Assembly: GCF_036046055.1 (NCBI RefSeq)
Contig: NZ_CP107939.1
Coordinates: forward strand, 5,332,001 to 5,396,000
Reading direction: 5' to 3'
Origin: Nocardia sp. NBC_00403
Lineage (GTDB): Bacteria > Actinomycetota > Actinomycetes > Mycobacteriales > Mycobacteriaceae
Length of the DNA stretch: 64,000 nt
Shown here: positions 1-9,556 of the stretch, in pieces
Numbering within the stretch: the stretch's first letter is position 1
Layout of the letters: each line of letters begins with the position of its first letter
Program-made: the position numbers and the translations under genes
The notes under the pieces: model-generated
Told to the model about the DNA's origin: nothing
Database searches by the model: none
Seen by the model: the letters and a program-made list of their open reading frames with translations, nothing else

Positions 1-1
1 G

Positions 2-187
2 ATCTACACCTGCCCACGCCGCACGACCCGGGCGATCTCGGCCTTGCTCGTGATCGCCCGGGTCGTGCGGCTGTACACCGAGGGACAGTCGCTGGATGCT
101 GTAGCTCGGGCGTTGGGCAAGACCAAGGGCAGCATTTGGAACGCGCTACGGCGTCGAGGAGTAGTGATGCGCCCGTCTAGTCGATAG
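2..187 (+). CDS. C-terminal part of a helix-turn-helix protein (5' end outside window)
   Basis: An open frame enters from the left edge and stops at TAG 185-187, giving about 61 residues. The last 40 (from LYTEGQSLDAVARALG through KGSIWNALRRRG) have the pattern of a short helix-turn-helix, as in the C-terminal DNA-binding tail of resolvases or small phage/plasmid regulators. The family cannot be fixed because the start lies outside the window. No neighbour gives context: the next gene is a short minus-strand lipoprotein. Confidence 0.4.
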   Translation: MYTCPRRTTRAISALLVIARVVRLYTEGQSLDAVARALGKTKGSIWNALRRRGVVMRPSSR

Positions 188-316
188 TGGTGGTGCACCG
201 AGTTCGGTCGACGCGCGAGCGCAGTGATAACCCTGGTGGGTCGCGTCAAGACTGGATGTCTCGGGCCACGGAGCCTTGCGCGGGATGAGAACCTTCGAAA
301 GCTGACAGGCTCTGAT

Positions 317-544
317 TCAGCTGCCGCTACCGCCATTGGATCCGCCACCGAGACCACCGCGCTCCGTGGTTGTCGGGGGTTTGGTCGCCGTCGGCGGCTG
401 CGGGAGTGTCGTGCGCGGCGGCGACTGGGTGGTGACCGGCGCTGTCGGCTCGGGCGCTTTCCGGGGTTCGGCGGATCCGCATCCCGTGGCGAGCAGCGAT
501 GCGGCCACCGCGGCTGGCAGCGCACACGCCACTCGCCGCGGCAT
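317..544 (-). CDS. small Pro/Thr-rich putative lipoprotein
   Basis: From ATG at 544 the product is 75 residues. It opens with a basic n-region (MPRR), a hydrophobic stretch (VACALPAAVAASLLATGC) and a lipobox LATGC, so Cys at about residue 20 could be lipidated. The mature part is a low-complexity Pro/Thr linker ending in a Gly/Ser run, with no recognisable domain. A longer frame starts upstream at 589, but the signal peptide favours 544. It could be a real cell-wall lipoprotein of unknown function or a chance frame; the lipobox is the main support. Confidence 0.4.
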   Translation of the reverse strand: MPRRVACALPAAVAASLLATGCGSAEPRKAPEPTAPVTTQSPPRTTLPQPPTATKPPTTTERGGLGGGSNGGSGS

Positions 545-720
545 TCGCCGTCCGCCGGCACCGAAATTCCCAGATGACCTGCCGCGCAAAGACTTCCCCC
601 TCGTTACCGATCGAACGGACCGATCTTAACGGCACGCGAATCGAGGGCGAGGCGTGGGCGACCATGGCCGCCCAGTCGGAGCAGTTGCGGGCCTGGCTGG
701 ACGAGGGCGTGCCGCCGAGG

Positions 721-2577
<1,857 letters not shown>

Positions 2578-2606
2578 TCACCAGGGATGCCGGGTGGGCG
2601 CCGCTG

Positions 2607-3242
2607 CTAACGCAGTGCGGTGGCGAGGTGGTCTTGCAACTCGCACACCGTGTCTTCCAACGGCGTGGTAGGGCGCTCGACGCGGCACAACGCGATGGCG
2701 CCCTCGACTGCGGCGATGGTGAGGGTGGCCAGGCGGCCTGCGTGGTCGGCGGCAAGGCCGTGGCGCACGAGCAGCTCGGTGAGCGCGCGGTGCCAGCGGG
2801 TGAAGACCGCGGCGGCGTGCGCGAATTCCGGTGCGCCGTCGTTGGTTTCGACGGCGACGGCTAATGTCGGGCAGCCGGCGCGGAAGTCGCTGTCGAGCAG
2901 GGTGTGCCGCCAGAGGCCGACGAATTCGTCGAGTGCGGCGATCGGGTCGTTGTCGCGGGTGGTGCTTTCGATGAATTCCGACATCAGGACACCGGCCGCG
3001 GTGACCGCGTCGGTGATCAGCTGGGTGCGCCCGCCGGGGAAATGGTGGTAGACCGAGCCGCGGGGGGCGCCGGTGGCGGCCGGCACCCGATCAACGCTGG
3101 TGGCGCTCGCTCCGTGAATGCGCAGCGATTCGATCGCGCCGTCGATCATGCGCCGCCGCGCGTTCGAGGTACGCGGGCGGGCGGAGGGTTCGCTGCCTGT
3201 TCGGCGTGCCGCTGCCACCCGCCATCCTATGAGGGAGTCCAT
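2607..3242 (-). CDS. TetR/AcrR family transcriptional regulator
   Basis: The protein is 211 residues. The N-terminal helix-turn-helix (residues about 30-75) contains VDRVPAATGAPRGSVYHHFP, the recognition-helix signature of TetR repressors. The C-terminal ligand domain (GLWRHTLLDSDFRAGCP region) resembles the YxaF/LmrA-like branch. The helix-turn-helix has Pro in VPAATGAP where most relatives have a gly/ala-rich helix, but the SVYHHF core is intact. It lies 17 bp downstream of the alpha/beta hydrolase gene on the same strand, so it probably autoregulates that two-gene unit. The ligand is unknown. Confidence 0.85.
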   Translation of the reverse strand: MDSLIGWRVAAARRTGSEPSARPRTSNARRRMIDGAIESLRIHGASATSVDRVPAATGAPRGSVYHHFPGGRTQLITDAVTAAGVLMSEFIESTTRDNDPIAALDEFVGLWRHTLLDSDFRAGCPTLAVAVETNDGAPEFAHAAAVFTRWHRALTELLVRHGLAADHAGRLATLTIAAVEGAIALCRVERPTTPLEDTVCELQDHLATALR

Positions 3243-3259
3243 AATGGCGGGTGGCGGCG

Positions 3260-4150
3260 TTATTCCACGCGCGTGCTGTGGAAGTCGAGGACGGCGGCGA
3301 GGGTGTCGTCGGGGGCTTCCAGCTGCGGGTAGTGACCGACTTCGGGCAGTTCGACGACATCGGGGTCGGGGACGAGTTCGCGGTAGCGCGCCACCATGTG
3401 CGCGCCGGAGACCGGGTCGCGCAGGCCGTCGATCAGTCGCAGTGGCACCGTGGTTTCCTGTAGTGCACCGACCCAGCGGGCCCGGTTCGCCCTGCGTTCG
3501 CTCATGTAGCGAATGAGCTTGTGGCCGTTGCGTTTACCGTGCTTGCTGCACCACAGTAGCCAGAACTGGCGCATCTGCTCCTCGCTGGGTTTGGTGCGGG
3601 GCCCGAAGACGGCCGCGAGGCTGCGCGCGAAGGTGCGCTCGGTGCCGAGAATGCCGATCAGCGGGCCGAGCGGACCGGCCAGCAGTCGCTGGATCAGGCG
3701 GGCTCGATGGGTTTCCGGGAACAGGCCGCCGTTGAGCAGGCACACCGATTCGATCACCAGCGAGTCGTCGCCCTCGGCGCGGCGGCGAATGTCGCGGGCC
3801 AGCAACTCCTGGGCGACGGTGTCGCCGTAGTCGTGGGCGAGGATGTGGACTCGCCCGATGCCCTGCTCGCGCAGCAGGTTCTCGTGCAGGTCGGCCTGAT
3901 CGGCGATCGCGTAGCGGTAGTTGAGCGGTTTCGCCGACCAGCCGAATCCGATCATGTCCGGTGCGATCACGCGCGCGAATCGCGCGCACAGACCCGGCCA
4001 CACCGCGTGCCAATCCCAGGATGCGGTGGGAAATCCGTGAATACACAGCAGTGCGCCGTCTGTACCTGCTCCGCCGTCGCGCCAGAAGATCTGGTGACCG
4101 CGGTGGGTGTGGCGCCGTCCGCTGGCTCGCCAGAGCGCAAACTCCTCCAT
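3260..4150 (-). CDS. alpha/beta-fold hydrolase (haloalkane dehalogenase/epoxide hydrolase-like)
   Basis: The 296-residue protein has the oxyanion HGFPTASWDWH motif, a nucleophile elbow HDYGDT with Asp rather than Ser, and a C-terminal EVGHYPQLE with the catalytic His. An Asp nucleophile places it with epoxide hydrolases and haloalkane dehalogenases rather than esterases. The true substrate is not evident. The start at ATG 4150 is chosen because GGAGGAGG lies just upstream; an upstream frame to 4222 lacks such a site. It is followed by a tetR gene and is divergent from the antiporter gene at 4291. Confidence 0.8.
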   Translation of the reverse strand: MEEFALWRASGRRHTHRGHQIFWRDGGAGTDGALLCIHGFPTASWDWHAVWPGLCARFARVIAPDMIGFGWSAKPLNYRYAIADQADLHENLLREQGIGRVHILAHDYGDTVAQELLARDIRRRAEGDDSLVIESVCLLNGGLFPETHRARLIQRLLAGPLGPLIGILGTERTFARSLAAVFGPRTKPSEEQMRQFWLLWCSKHGKRNGHKLIRYMSERRANRARWVGALQETTVPLRLIDGLRDPVSGAHMVARYRELVPDPDVVELPEVGHYPQLEAPDDTLAAVLDFHSTRVE

Positions 4151-4290
4151 ATCAACCTCCTCCATTTGTGTCGACAAGCATTGCGCGCGAACGCGGGCGC
4201 CACAGCGATTCCGCCGAACCACCCTCAGAGTTCATGTCATGTACTGTGCGGTCGGTTCGCGCCGGTCGTTTGCTCTGCGAGAATGCCACA

Positions 4291-6150
4291 GTGGATGTCG
4301 CGTTCGGCCTCGTTGTTCTCGTTGCGTCGGCGGTGTCGCTGGCAGCGTTGGCGCGGCGGTTCGGAATCTCCGAACCGCTGGTGTTGACGCTGGCCGGGGT
4401 CGCGGCGTCGTATCTGCCGTTCGTCCCGGAGGTGCATCCGCATCCGGAGATCATTTTGCTGGGGTTGCTGCCGCCGCTGCTGTACACCGCGGCGATTCGG
4501 ACCTCACTGATAGATTTCCGGGCCAACGCGCGCACCATCACATCGCTGTCGGTGGGTTTGGTGCTGTTCAGCACCTTCATGGTGGCCGCGGTGGTGTGGT
4601 GGCTGTTGCCGGTGCCCTTCGCGGTCGCGGTGGCCCTGGGGGCGGTGGTGGCGCCACCGGATGCGGTCGCGGCGACCGCGGTGGCGCGCCGGATCGGGAT
4701 GCCGCGGCGGATCGTGACCGTCCTCGAGGACGAATCGATGTTCAACGACGCGACCGCGCTGGTGGCGGTGCGCACCGCGATCGCGGCGTCGGCGGGAACG
4801 GTGACGGTATGGAAGGCGGGCGGCGACTTTTTGCTCGCCGCGGGCGGTGGTGCCGCGGTGGGGATCGCGGTGGCGTATCTGCTGGCGATGCTGCGCCGCC
4901 GGATCACCGATCCCGTGCTGGACACCTCGTTGTCGTTTCTCGCGCCGTTCATCGCGTATCTGCCGGCCGAGGGCATCCACGCTTCGGGGGTGATCGCGGT
5001 GGTCACCTGCGGGATGATCCTCGGGCATGGTGCGCCGGTGTGGCAGAGCGCGGCCTCGCGCATCGCCGAGCGCACCAATTGGCGGACCATCCAGTTCATT
5101 CTGGAGAGCTCGGTGTTCCTGATCGTGGGCCTGCAGATGCGGGCGATCCTCGAGGGCGCGTGGAGCAGTGGGCTCGACCACAGCCAGTTGATCATCGCCG
5201 CGGCGGCGGTGCTGGCGGCGGCGATGCTGGCGCGGCCGTTGTGGATCTATCCGTGGGCGCTGCTGTTCCATCGGATCAAACGCGCCGGATCGGATGTGCC
5301 GCTCAGTTATGCGACGGTGGTGTCGTGGGCGGGGATGCGGGGTGTGGTCACCCTCGCGGCGGTGTTGTTGCTCCCCGAGGACACTCCGCAGCTGCCGGTG
5401 TTGAAACTGTTGGCGGTTATCGTAGTCGCAGGCACGCTGCTGGTGCAGGGCACCTCGTTGCCGTTGCTGGTGCGGTGGCTGCATCTGCGTGGACCCAGTC
5501 GCGCGGAGGACGCCTTGCAGAAGGCGAACCTGTTGCAGCAGGCCACCGCGGCGGGTTTGGCGGAGCTCGAACGCCGGATCACCCCCGACACCCCGCCCGG
5601 GGTGGTCGAGTCGTTGCGTGATCGGGTCGCCTGGAAGACCAATGCGGCGTGGGAGCGGCTGGGGCGCGCGGAATCCGAGCAGGCGACACCGACCGCGGAG
5701 TACCGGCGGCTGCGGCTGGAGATGTTGCGCGCGGAACGGGAAACGGTGCTGCGGGTGCGGGATTCGGGCGCCCTGGACTACGCGATCCTGCAGCATGTGC
5801 TGGCCAGGCTCGATTTGGAAGAGTCGATCATCGACCGATACGACGAAACCGAGGAAGAAAACGTCGAACCTCTCGCCCTGCCCGGCGCGGCCGACAATTG
5901 CGAGCACCTGCGCGACGCGCCGCTGGTTCTCGAACCCGGTGCCCCCGACGAATGTCAGGAATGTCTGGCCGAGGGCCTCACGTGGGTGCATCTGCGGATG
6001 TGTCTGGCGTGCGGGCACATCGCGTGCTGTGATTCCTCGGTCGGCAACCACGCCAGCAAGCATTACGCGGCGACCGCGCATCCGGTGATGCGCAGTGTGG
6101 AGCCGGGTGAGGCGTGGCGCTGGTGCTATGTGGACGAGTTACTGGGCTGA
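4291..6150 (+). CDS. CPA1-type Na+/H+ antiporter with C-terminal UBP zinc finger
   Basis: Starting at GTG 4291 (VDVAFGLVVL), the product is 619 residues. Residues 1 to about 400 form about a dozen hydrophobic segments of a monovalent cation/proton antiporter, with the FNDATALV motif and the EDESMFND segment carrying the acidic ion-binding residues. A cytoplasmic helical linker (about 410-530) precedes a C-terminal Cys/His module, CLACGHIACCDSSVGNHASK, matching the UBP-type (ZnF_UBP) zinc finger. This antiporter plus zinc finger fusion is known in actinobacteria. Its likely role is Na+ or K+ extrusion and pH homeostasis; the finger is presumably regulatory. The 140-bp gap to the divergent hydrolase must carry both promoters. 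Confidence 0.85.
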   Translation: MDVAFGLVVLVASAVSLAALARRFGISEPLVLTLAGVAASYLPFVPEVHPHPEIILLGLLPPLLYTAAIRTSLIDFRANARTITSLSVGLVLFSTFMVAAVVWWLLPVPFAVAVALGAVVAPPDAVAATAVARRIGMPRRIVTVLEDESMFNDATALVAVRTAIAASAGTVTVWKAGGDFLLAAGGGAAVGIAVAYLLAMLRRRITDPVLDTSLSFLAPFIAYLPAEGIHASGVIAVVTCGMILGHGAPVWQSAASRIAERTNWRTIQFILESSVFLIVGLQMRAILEGAWSSGLDHSQLIIAAAAVLAAAMLARPLWIYPWALLFHRIKRAGSDVPLSYATVVSWAGMRGVVTLAAVLLLPEDTPQLPVLKLLAVIVVAGTLLVQGTSLPLLVRWLHLRGPSRAEDALQKANLLQQATAAGLAELERRITPDTPPGVVESLRDRVAWKTNAAWERLGRAESEQATPTAEYRRLRLEMLRAERETVLRVRDSGALDYAILQHVLARLDLEESIIDRYDETEEENVEPLALPGAADNCEHLRDAPLVLEPGAPDECQECLAEGLTWVHLRMCLACGHIACCDSSVGNHASKHYAATAHPVMRSVEPGEAWRWCYVDELLG

Positions 6151-6154
6151 GTGG

Positions 6155-6703
6155 TCAGCGGCGGGCGTGGGAGTAGATCAGCCGAGCATATTCGGTGAGC
6201 AGCTTGTCCAGTGAGACGTCCTCGCCGCTGGCGGCGATCTGCTGGTAGCCGATCAGCATCGCCATGCCCAGCGAGGTGACCACCGCGGCAGTGTCTTCGG
6301 CGCCGACTACGCCTTTGATGGCCTTGTGCACGGTGCGGCGGCGCGACTCGTCGACCCGCTTGAGCGCGAGGTTGACCGATTCGTCGTTGGCCGCCCAGGC
6401 GCGGATCGCGGCCTCGGCGGCATGGTGCAGGCCCGAGGCGAGGTCGGACATGGCGCGGATGTCGTCGTCGGGGTTGCCCTGGTTGAAATTCAGTGTGCGC
6501 AGGATCAGCACCTGACGGTTCTCCCAGTGCTCGAGTAGCGCGTCGACGAAGCCTTGCCAGCTGCCGAAGTGGTGGTAGAACGAGCCACTGGTGACTCCGA
6601 GGCGGCGGCACAACACGCCGATGTTGAGGCCTTTGAATCCGAGTTCGGCGAGCACCTCCAGAGCGGTGTCGAAATACTGCTCCTTGGTGACCACTCGTGA
6701 CAT
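6155..6703 (-). CDS. TetR/AcrR family transcriptional regulator
   Basis: The protein is 182 residues from ATG 6703 (MSRVVTKEQY), or 191 from 6730. The N-terminal helix-turn-helix contains LNIGVLCRRLGVTSGSFYHH FG, a typical TetR recognition helix. It is convergent with the antiporter gene, with only 4 bp between the stops, and divergent from a second tetR gene at 6942. The inverted repeat at 6906-6933 lies nearer the second tetR, but the shared 240-bp spacer could serve both. The effector is unknown. Confidence 0.85.
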   Translation of the reverse strand: MSRVVTKEQYFDTALEVLAELGFKGLNIGVLCRRLGVTSGSFYHHFGSWQGFVDALLEHWENRQVLILRTLNFNQGNPDDDIRAMSDLASGLHHAAEAAIRAWAANDESVNLALKRVDESRRRTVHKAIKGVVGAEDTAAVVTSLGMAMLIGYQQIAASGEDVSLDKLLTEYARLIYSHARR

Positions 6704-6905
6704 CGGTGTGCCGTTCTGTCGTTCGGGCAAGGCGGGGGGAGGACCGAACAGTACCGCATTGTATTGCCGGCCCGTGCGAGCGTAACGAACCTACGATGCG
6801 GGGCTCCCATCGCCGGAAAGTATCCGTGACCGACCGAAACGTGAAGTGGCAGTGCGCAACAGGGGTTTCGATGCAGGGAGTCGACGCCGGAGGATTCGTG
6901 CAGAT

Positions 6906-6933
6906 CGATAACAGAGCAGTTGCTCTGTTATCG
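6906..6933. promoter_or_regulatory. perfect 13-bp inverted repeat, probable TetR operator
   Basis: Arms CGATAACAGAGCA and TGCTCTGTTATCG are exact reverse complements separated by GT. The site ends 8 bp before the ATG of the tetR gene at 6942. Its size and symmetry fit a TetR dimer site, so autoregulation of the tetR-crotonase-crotonase operon is the simplest reading. It overlaps the expected ribosome-binding region, so binding could block transcription start or early elongation. Confidence 0.75.
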
Positions 6934-6941
6934 TGGTCGGT

Positions 6942-7547
6942 ATGCCTCGCCCACGGACCCACGACCCCGACGCCGTGCTCGATGCCGCACAGTTGCTGGC
7001 GGTGCAATCGGGCCCGGCGGCGGTCACCATCCGCGCGGTCGCCGCGGCGACCGGGGTGTCCAACGGCGCGATCTATCACACCTTCGGCTCGCGCGCGGAA
7101 CTGCTCGGGCGCAGCTGGTTACGCGCCGCGCGCCGGTTTCTGGCCATGCAGACCGAACTGGTCGACACCCACCTCGCCGCGACCCAGCCCGCGGCGATCG
7201 AAGCGGTGCTCGCCGCGGCCGAGACCCCGGTGCTCTTTGCCGAGCAGTTCCCCGAATCCGCGAGGCTGCTGCACCTGGTGTCCCGCGACGAACTGCTCGG
7301 CGACGAGGTACCCGAAGCGCTCGCCGCGGAACTGGCAGGTACCGACCGGACCCTGGTGGAGTTGATGATCCGCCTCGCACGCGCCCTGTGGGATCGCGGC
7401 GACGCCCGCGCGGTCGAGGTGATCACCACCTGCCTCGTCGACCTGCCCACCGCCATCCTGTTGCGCCGTGACCAGCTCACCGATCCCCGTGCCCGCCACC
7501 AGTTGCGCGCCGCGGTGCGCGCGGTCCTGGATGTCGGCCCGCGCTGA
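6942..7547 (+). CDS. TetR/AcrR family regulator of the crotonase operon
   Basis: The product is 201 residues from ATG 6942; an in-frame codon at 6933 lies inside the operator and is disfavoured. The N-terminus carries VTIRAVAAATGVSNGAIYHT and the FGSRAELL helix turn typical of TetR proteins. The C-terminal domain has no recognised ligand signature. It is first in a same-strand series with two enoyl-CoA hydratase-family genes (33-bp and 45-bp gaps). The perfect inverted repeat immediately upstream suggests autorepression released by an acyl-CoA-type effector; that effector is inferred from neighbours only. Confidence 0.88.
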   Translation: MPRPRTHDPDAVLDAAQLLAVQSGPAAVTIRAVAAATGVSNGAIYHTFGSRAELLGRSWLRAARRFLAMQTELVDTHLAATQPAAIEAVLAAAETPVLFAEQFPESARLLHLVSRDELLGDEVPEALAAELAGTDRTLVELMIRLARALWDRGDARAVEVITTCLVDLPTAILLRRDQLTDPRARHQLRAAVRAVLDVGPR

Positions 7548-7580
7548 CCCGTTTCCCGAAGCCCCTCGAAAGGAATCACC

Positions 7581-8261
7581 ATGCCCACCCTCGACTACCA
7601 CGACAAGATCGCCGTCCTCGACCTCGGCGGCGACGAGAACCGCTTCTCCCCCGACTTCCTCGATGCCGTCGAGGCCCACCTCGACACCGTGCTGGCCGAG
7701 GGCGCACATGGTCTGGTGACCACCGCCGGCGGCAAGTTCTACTCCAACGGCCTGGATCTGGACTGGCTGATCGCCAACGGTGAACGCACCCAGTGGTATG
7801 TCGGGCGGGTGCAGGCGCTGTTCGCGCGCGTGCTCACCCTGCCCATCCCGACCGCTGCCGCGCTGCCCGGACACGCCTTCGGTGCCGGCGCCATGCTGGC
7901 CATCGCCCACGACTACCGCGTGATGCGCGCCGACCACGGCTTCTTCTGCTTCCCCGAGGTCGACATCCGCATCCCGTTCACCCCCGGCATGGCCGCGCTC
8001 ATCCAGGCCAAGCTCGCCCCGAAGTCGGCCATCGCCTCGATGACCACCGGTCGCCGCTTCGGCGGTGCGGACGCCCTGACCCACGACATCGTCGATGCGA
8101 CCGCTGCCGAGGGCGCGGTGACTGCCGCCGCGCTGGAACTGCTGGCCCCCTTGGGCGGCAAGGACTCCGGGACCCTCGGCGCCATCAAGAACACCATGTT
8201 CGCCGGCGCCCTCGCCGCGCTCACCACCGAGTCGCCCTCGACGATTCCATTGTCGGAGTAG
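7581..8261 (+). CDS. enoyl-CoA hydratase/isomerase family protein
   Basis: The 226-residue protein is a short crotonase-fold member. The oxyanion-hole segments are visible as TTAGGKFYSNGLDLDWL (first) and LPGHAFGAGAMLAIAHDYR (second), and FPEVDIRIPFTPGM follows, as in short delta3-enoyl-CoA isomerases. The canonical hydratase Glu pair is not obvious, so isomerase or another acyl-CoA reaction is possible. AAAGGA upstream of ATG 7581 is a fair ribosome-binding site. It sits in the tetR operon, before a second and longer crotonase. Confidence 0.85.
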   Translation: MPTLDYHDKIAVLDLGGDENRFSPDFLDAVEAHLDTVLAEGAHGLVTTAGGKFYSNGLDLDWLIANGERTQWYVGRVQALFARVLTLPIPTAAALPGHAFGAGAMLAIAHDYRVMRADHGFFCFPEVDIRIPFTPGMAALIQAKLAPKSAIASMTTGRRFGGADALTHDIVDATAAEGAVTAAALELLAPLGGKDSGTLGAIKNTMFAGALAALTTESPSTIPLSE

Positions 8262-8306
8262 GTTTTCCCTCAGCTGATCCAGCGCGCACCATTCGAGGAG
8301 ACCGTC

Positions 8307-9089
8307 TTGAGCGAGGCCGCCACCCTGCAACGCCAGGGGCACATCGCCGTCATCACCCTGAACAGACCCGAGGCGATGAACGCGGTCAATGCCGCACTAT
8401 CGGTTGCCGTCGGCGCGGCCCTCGAGGAACTGGCCACCGACCCGCAGTTGCGGGCTGGCATCGTCACCGGCGCGGGCCGGGCGTTCTGCGCGGGCGCGGA
8501 TCTCAAAGAACTCTCCCGCGGCAACGGCATCGGCGACCCCGAGCACCCCGAATACGGATTCGCCGGCCTCGTCCAGCATTTCATCGATAAACCACTCATC
8601 GCCGCCGTCAACGGCTTTGCCCTCGGCGGCGGCACCGAGATCGTGCTGGCCAGCGACCTGGCTGTGATGAGTCGGGACGCCACCCTCGGACTGCCCGAGG
8701 TCAAGCGCGGCCTCATCGCCGCCGCCGGTGGACTATTGCGGCTGCCGCGCCAGATCCCACCCAAGATCGCGCTGGAAATGGCGCTGACCGGCACCCCCAT
8801 CGACGCCGCCGCGGCCGCTACCTGGGGCTTGGTCAACCGTGTCGTCCCCGCCGACCAGGTGCTGCCCACCGCCATCGCACTCGCCGAGACCATCGCCGCC
8901 AACGCGCCACTGGCGGTGCGTGCTTCGAAACGAATCATCCACCGCGTCAACGACTTCGGCTCCGAGTGGGAAACCCCCATCTGGGAGATGAGCATGCAGG
9001 AGGCGATGGGGGTGTTCCTCAGCAAGGACGCCCAGGAGGGACCTCGCGCCTTCGCCGAAAAGCGCGCACCGCAGTGGCACGGCGAATGA
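8307..9089 (+). CDS. enoyl-CoA hydratase (crotonase family)
   Basis: The 260-residue protein has full crotonase architecture. ITLNRPEAMNAVN opens the fold, AFCAGADLKEL forms the first oxyanion loop, and AAVNGFALGGGTEIVLASDL forms the second, followed by LGLPEVKRGLIAAAGG with Glu in the usual catalytic neighbourhood. It should hydrate 2-enoyl-CoA or act on a similar thioester in beta-oxidation. The start is TTG 8307, supported by GAGGAG 6 bp upstream. It is the last gene of the tetR-crotonase-crotonase unit. Confidence 0.9.
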   Translation: MSEAATLQRQGHIAVITLNRPEAMNAVNAALSVAVGAALEELATDPQLRAGIVTGAGRAFCAGADLKELSRGNGIGDPEHPEYGFAGLVQHFIDKPLIAAVNGFALGGGTEIVLASDLAVMSRDATLGLPEVKRGLIAAAGGLLRLPRQIPPKIALEMALTGTPIDAAAAATWGLVNRVVPADQVLPTAIALAETIAANAPLAVRASKRIIHRVNDFGSEWETPIWEMSMQEAMGVFLSKDAQEGPRAFAEKRAPQWHGE

Positions 9090-9264
9090 TGCCGTCCCGC
9101 TGCGGGCGGGTCCCTGTCCGATCGTGGTGGCGAGCTCTGGGCGGCGCGAACCGATTCGATGGGACCACTTACTGAGGTCGGGTTCGCACGGCATCGGCCG
9201 ACCAGCCGCAGCGCAGGTGACGATCGGCGACCGAGATCCGAGTGCGGGTGCGCGTGGACTCCGC

Positions 9265-9396
9265 TCACCCGGTGCCGTATTGCTTCGGTGCTCGCTGGCG
9301 GTCGTAATCGCGGGCAACCGCGACCGAACGAGACCGCTCGACCACTTCCTTGGCCGCCGCCTCCCGAAACTCGGGTGAATACCGCGAATTCTTCTA
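9265..9396 (-). pseudogene. relic of an IS3-type transposase OrfA
   Basis: One minus-strand frame reads KNSRYSPEFREAAAKEVVER then SRSVAVARDY before a stop at 9265. This is the N-terminal pattern of IS3-family OrfA (RYSPEFRE and following). There is no start codon, an in-frame TAG precedes it, and the rest of the element is missing. The 9090-9483 interval otherwise holds no gene I can support. Confidence 0.5.
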
Positions 9397-9483
9397 CGCC
9401 ACAACAACTCCTGTCAGTGAACCCCAATCCTACGTTGGGCAACTGTCCGAGAGCCTTCCGGCACCTCAACTTCAATAGCGTGG

Positions 9484-9556
9484 TCAATCTTCATTCGGTT
9501 GGGAGATCGCGAAGCCCAGGACGTCATCGGCGAGCAGCGCAGCCTGGGTTCGACTA
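9484..9556 (-). pseudogene. 3' fragment of the IS-interrupted NarL-type response regulator
   Basis: On the minus strand this stretch encodes RTQAALLADDVLGFAISQPN followed by Glu-Asp and TGA. It is the last helix and tail of the LuxR/GerE DNA-binding domain whose first part lies at 10744-11302. Removing the IS and one TA copy restores one frame, ...KLQVASRTQAALLADD..., directly joining the two pieces. Confidence 0.88.
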
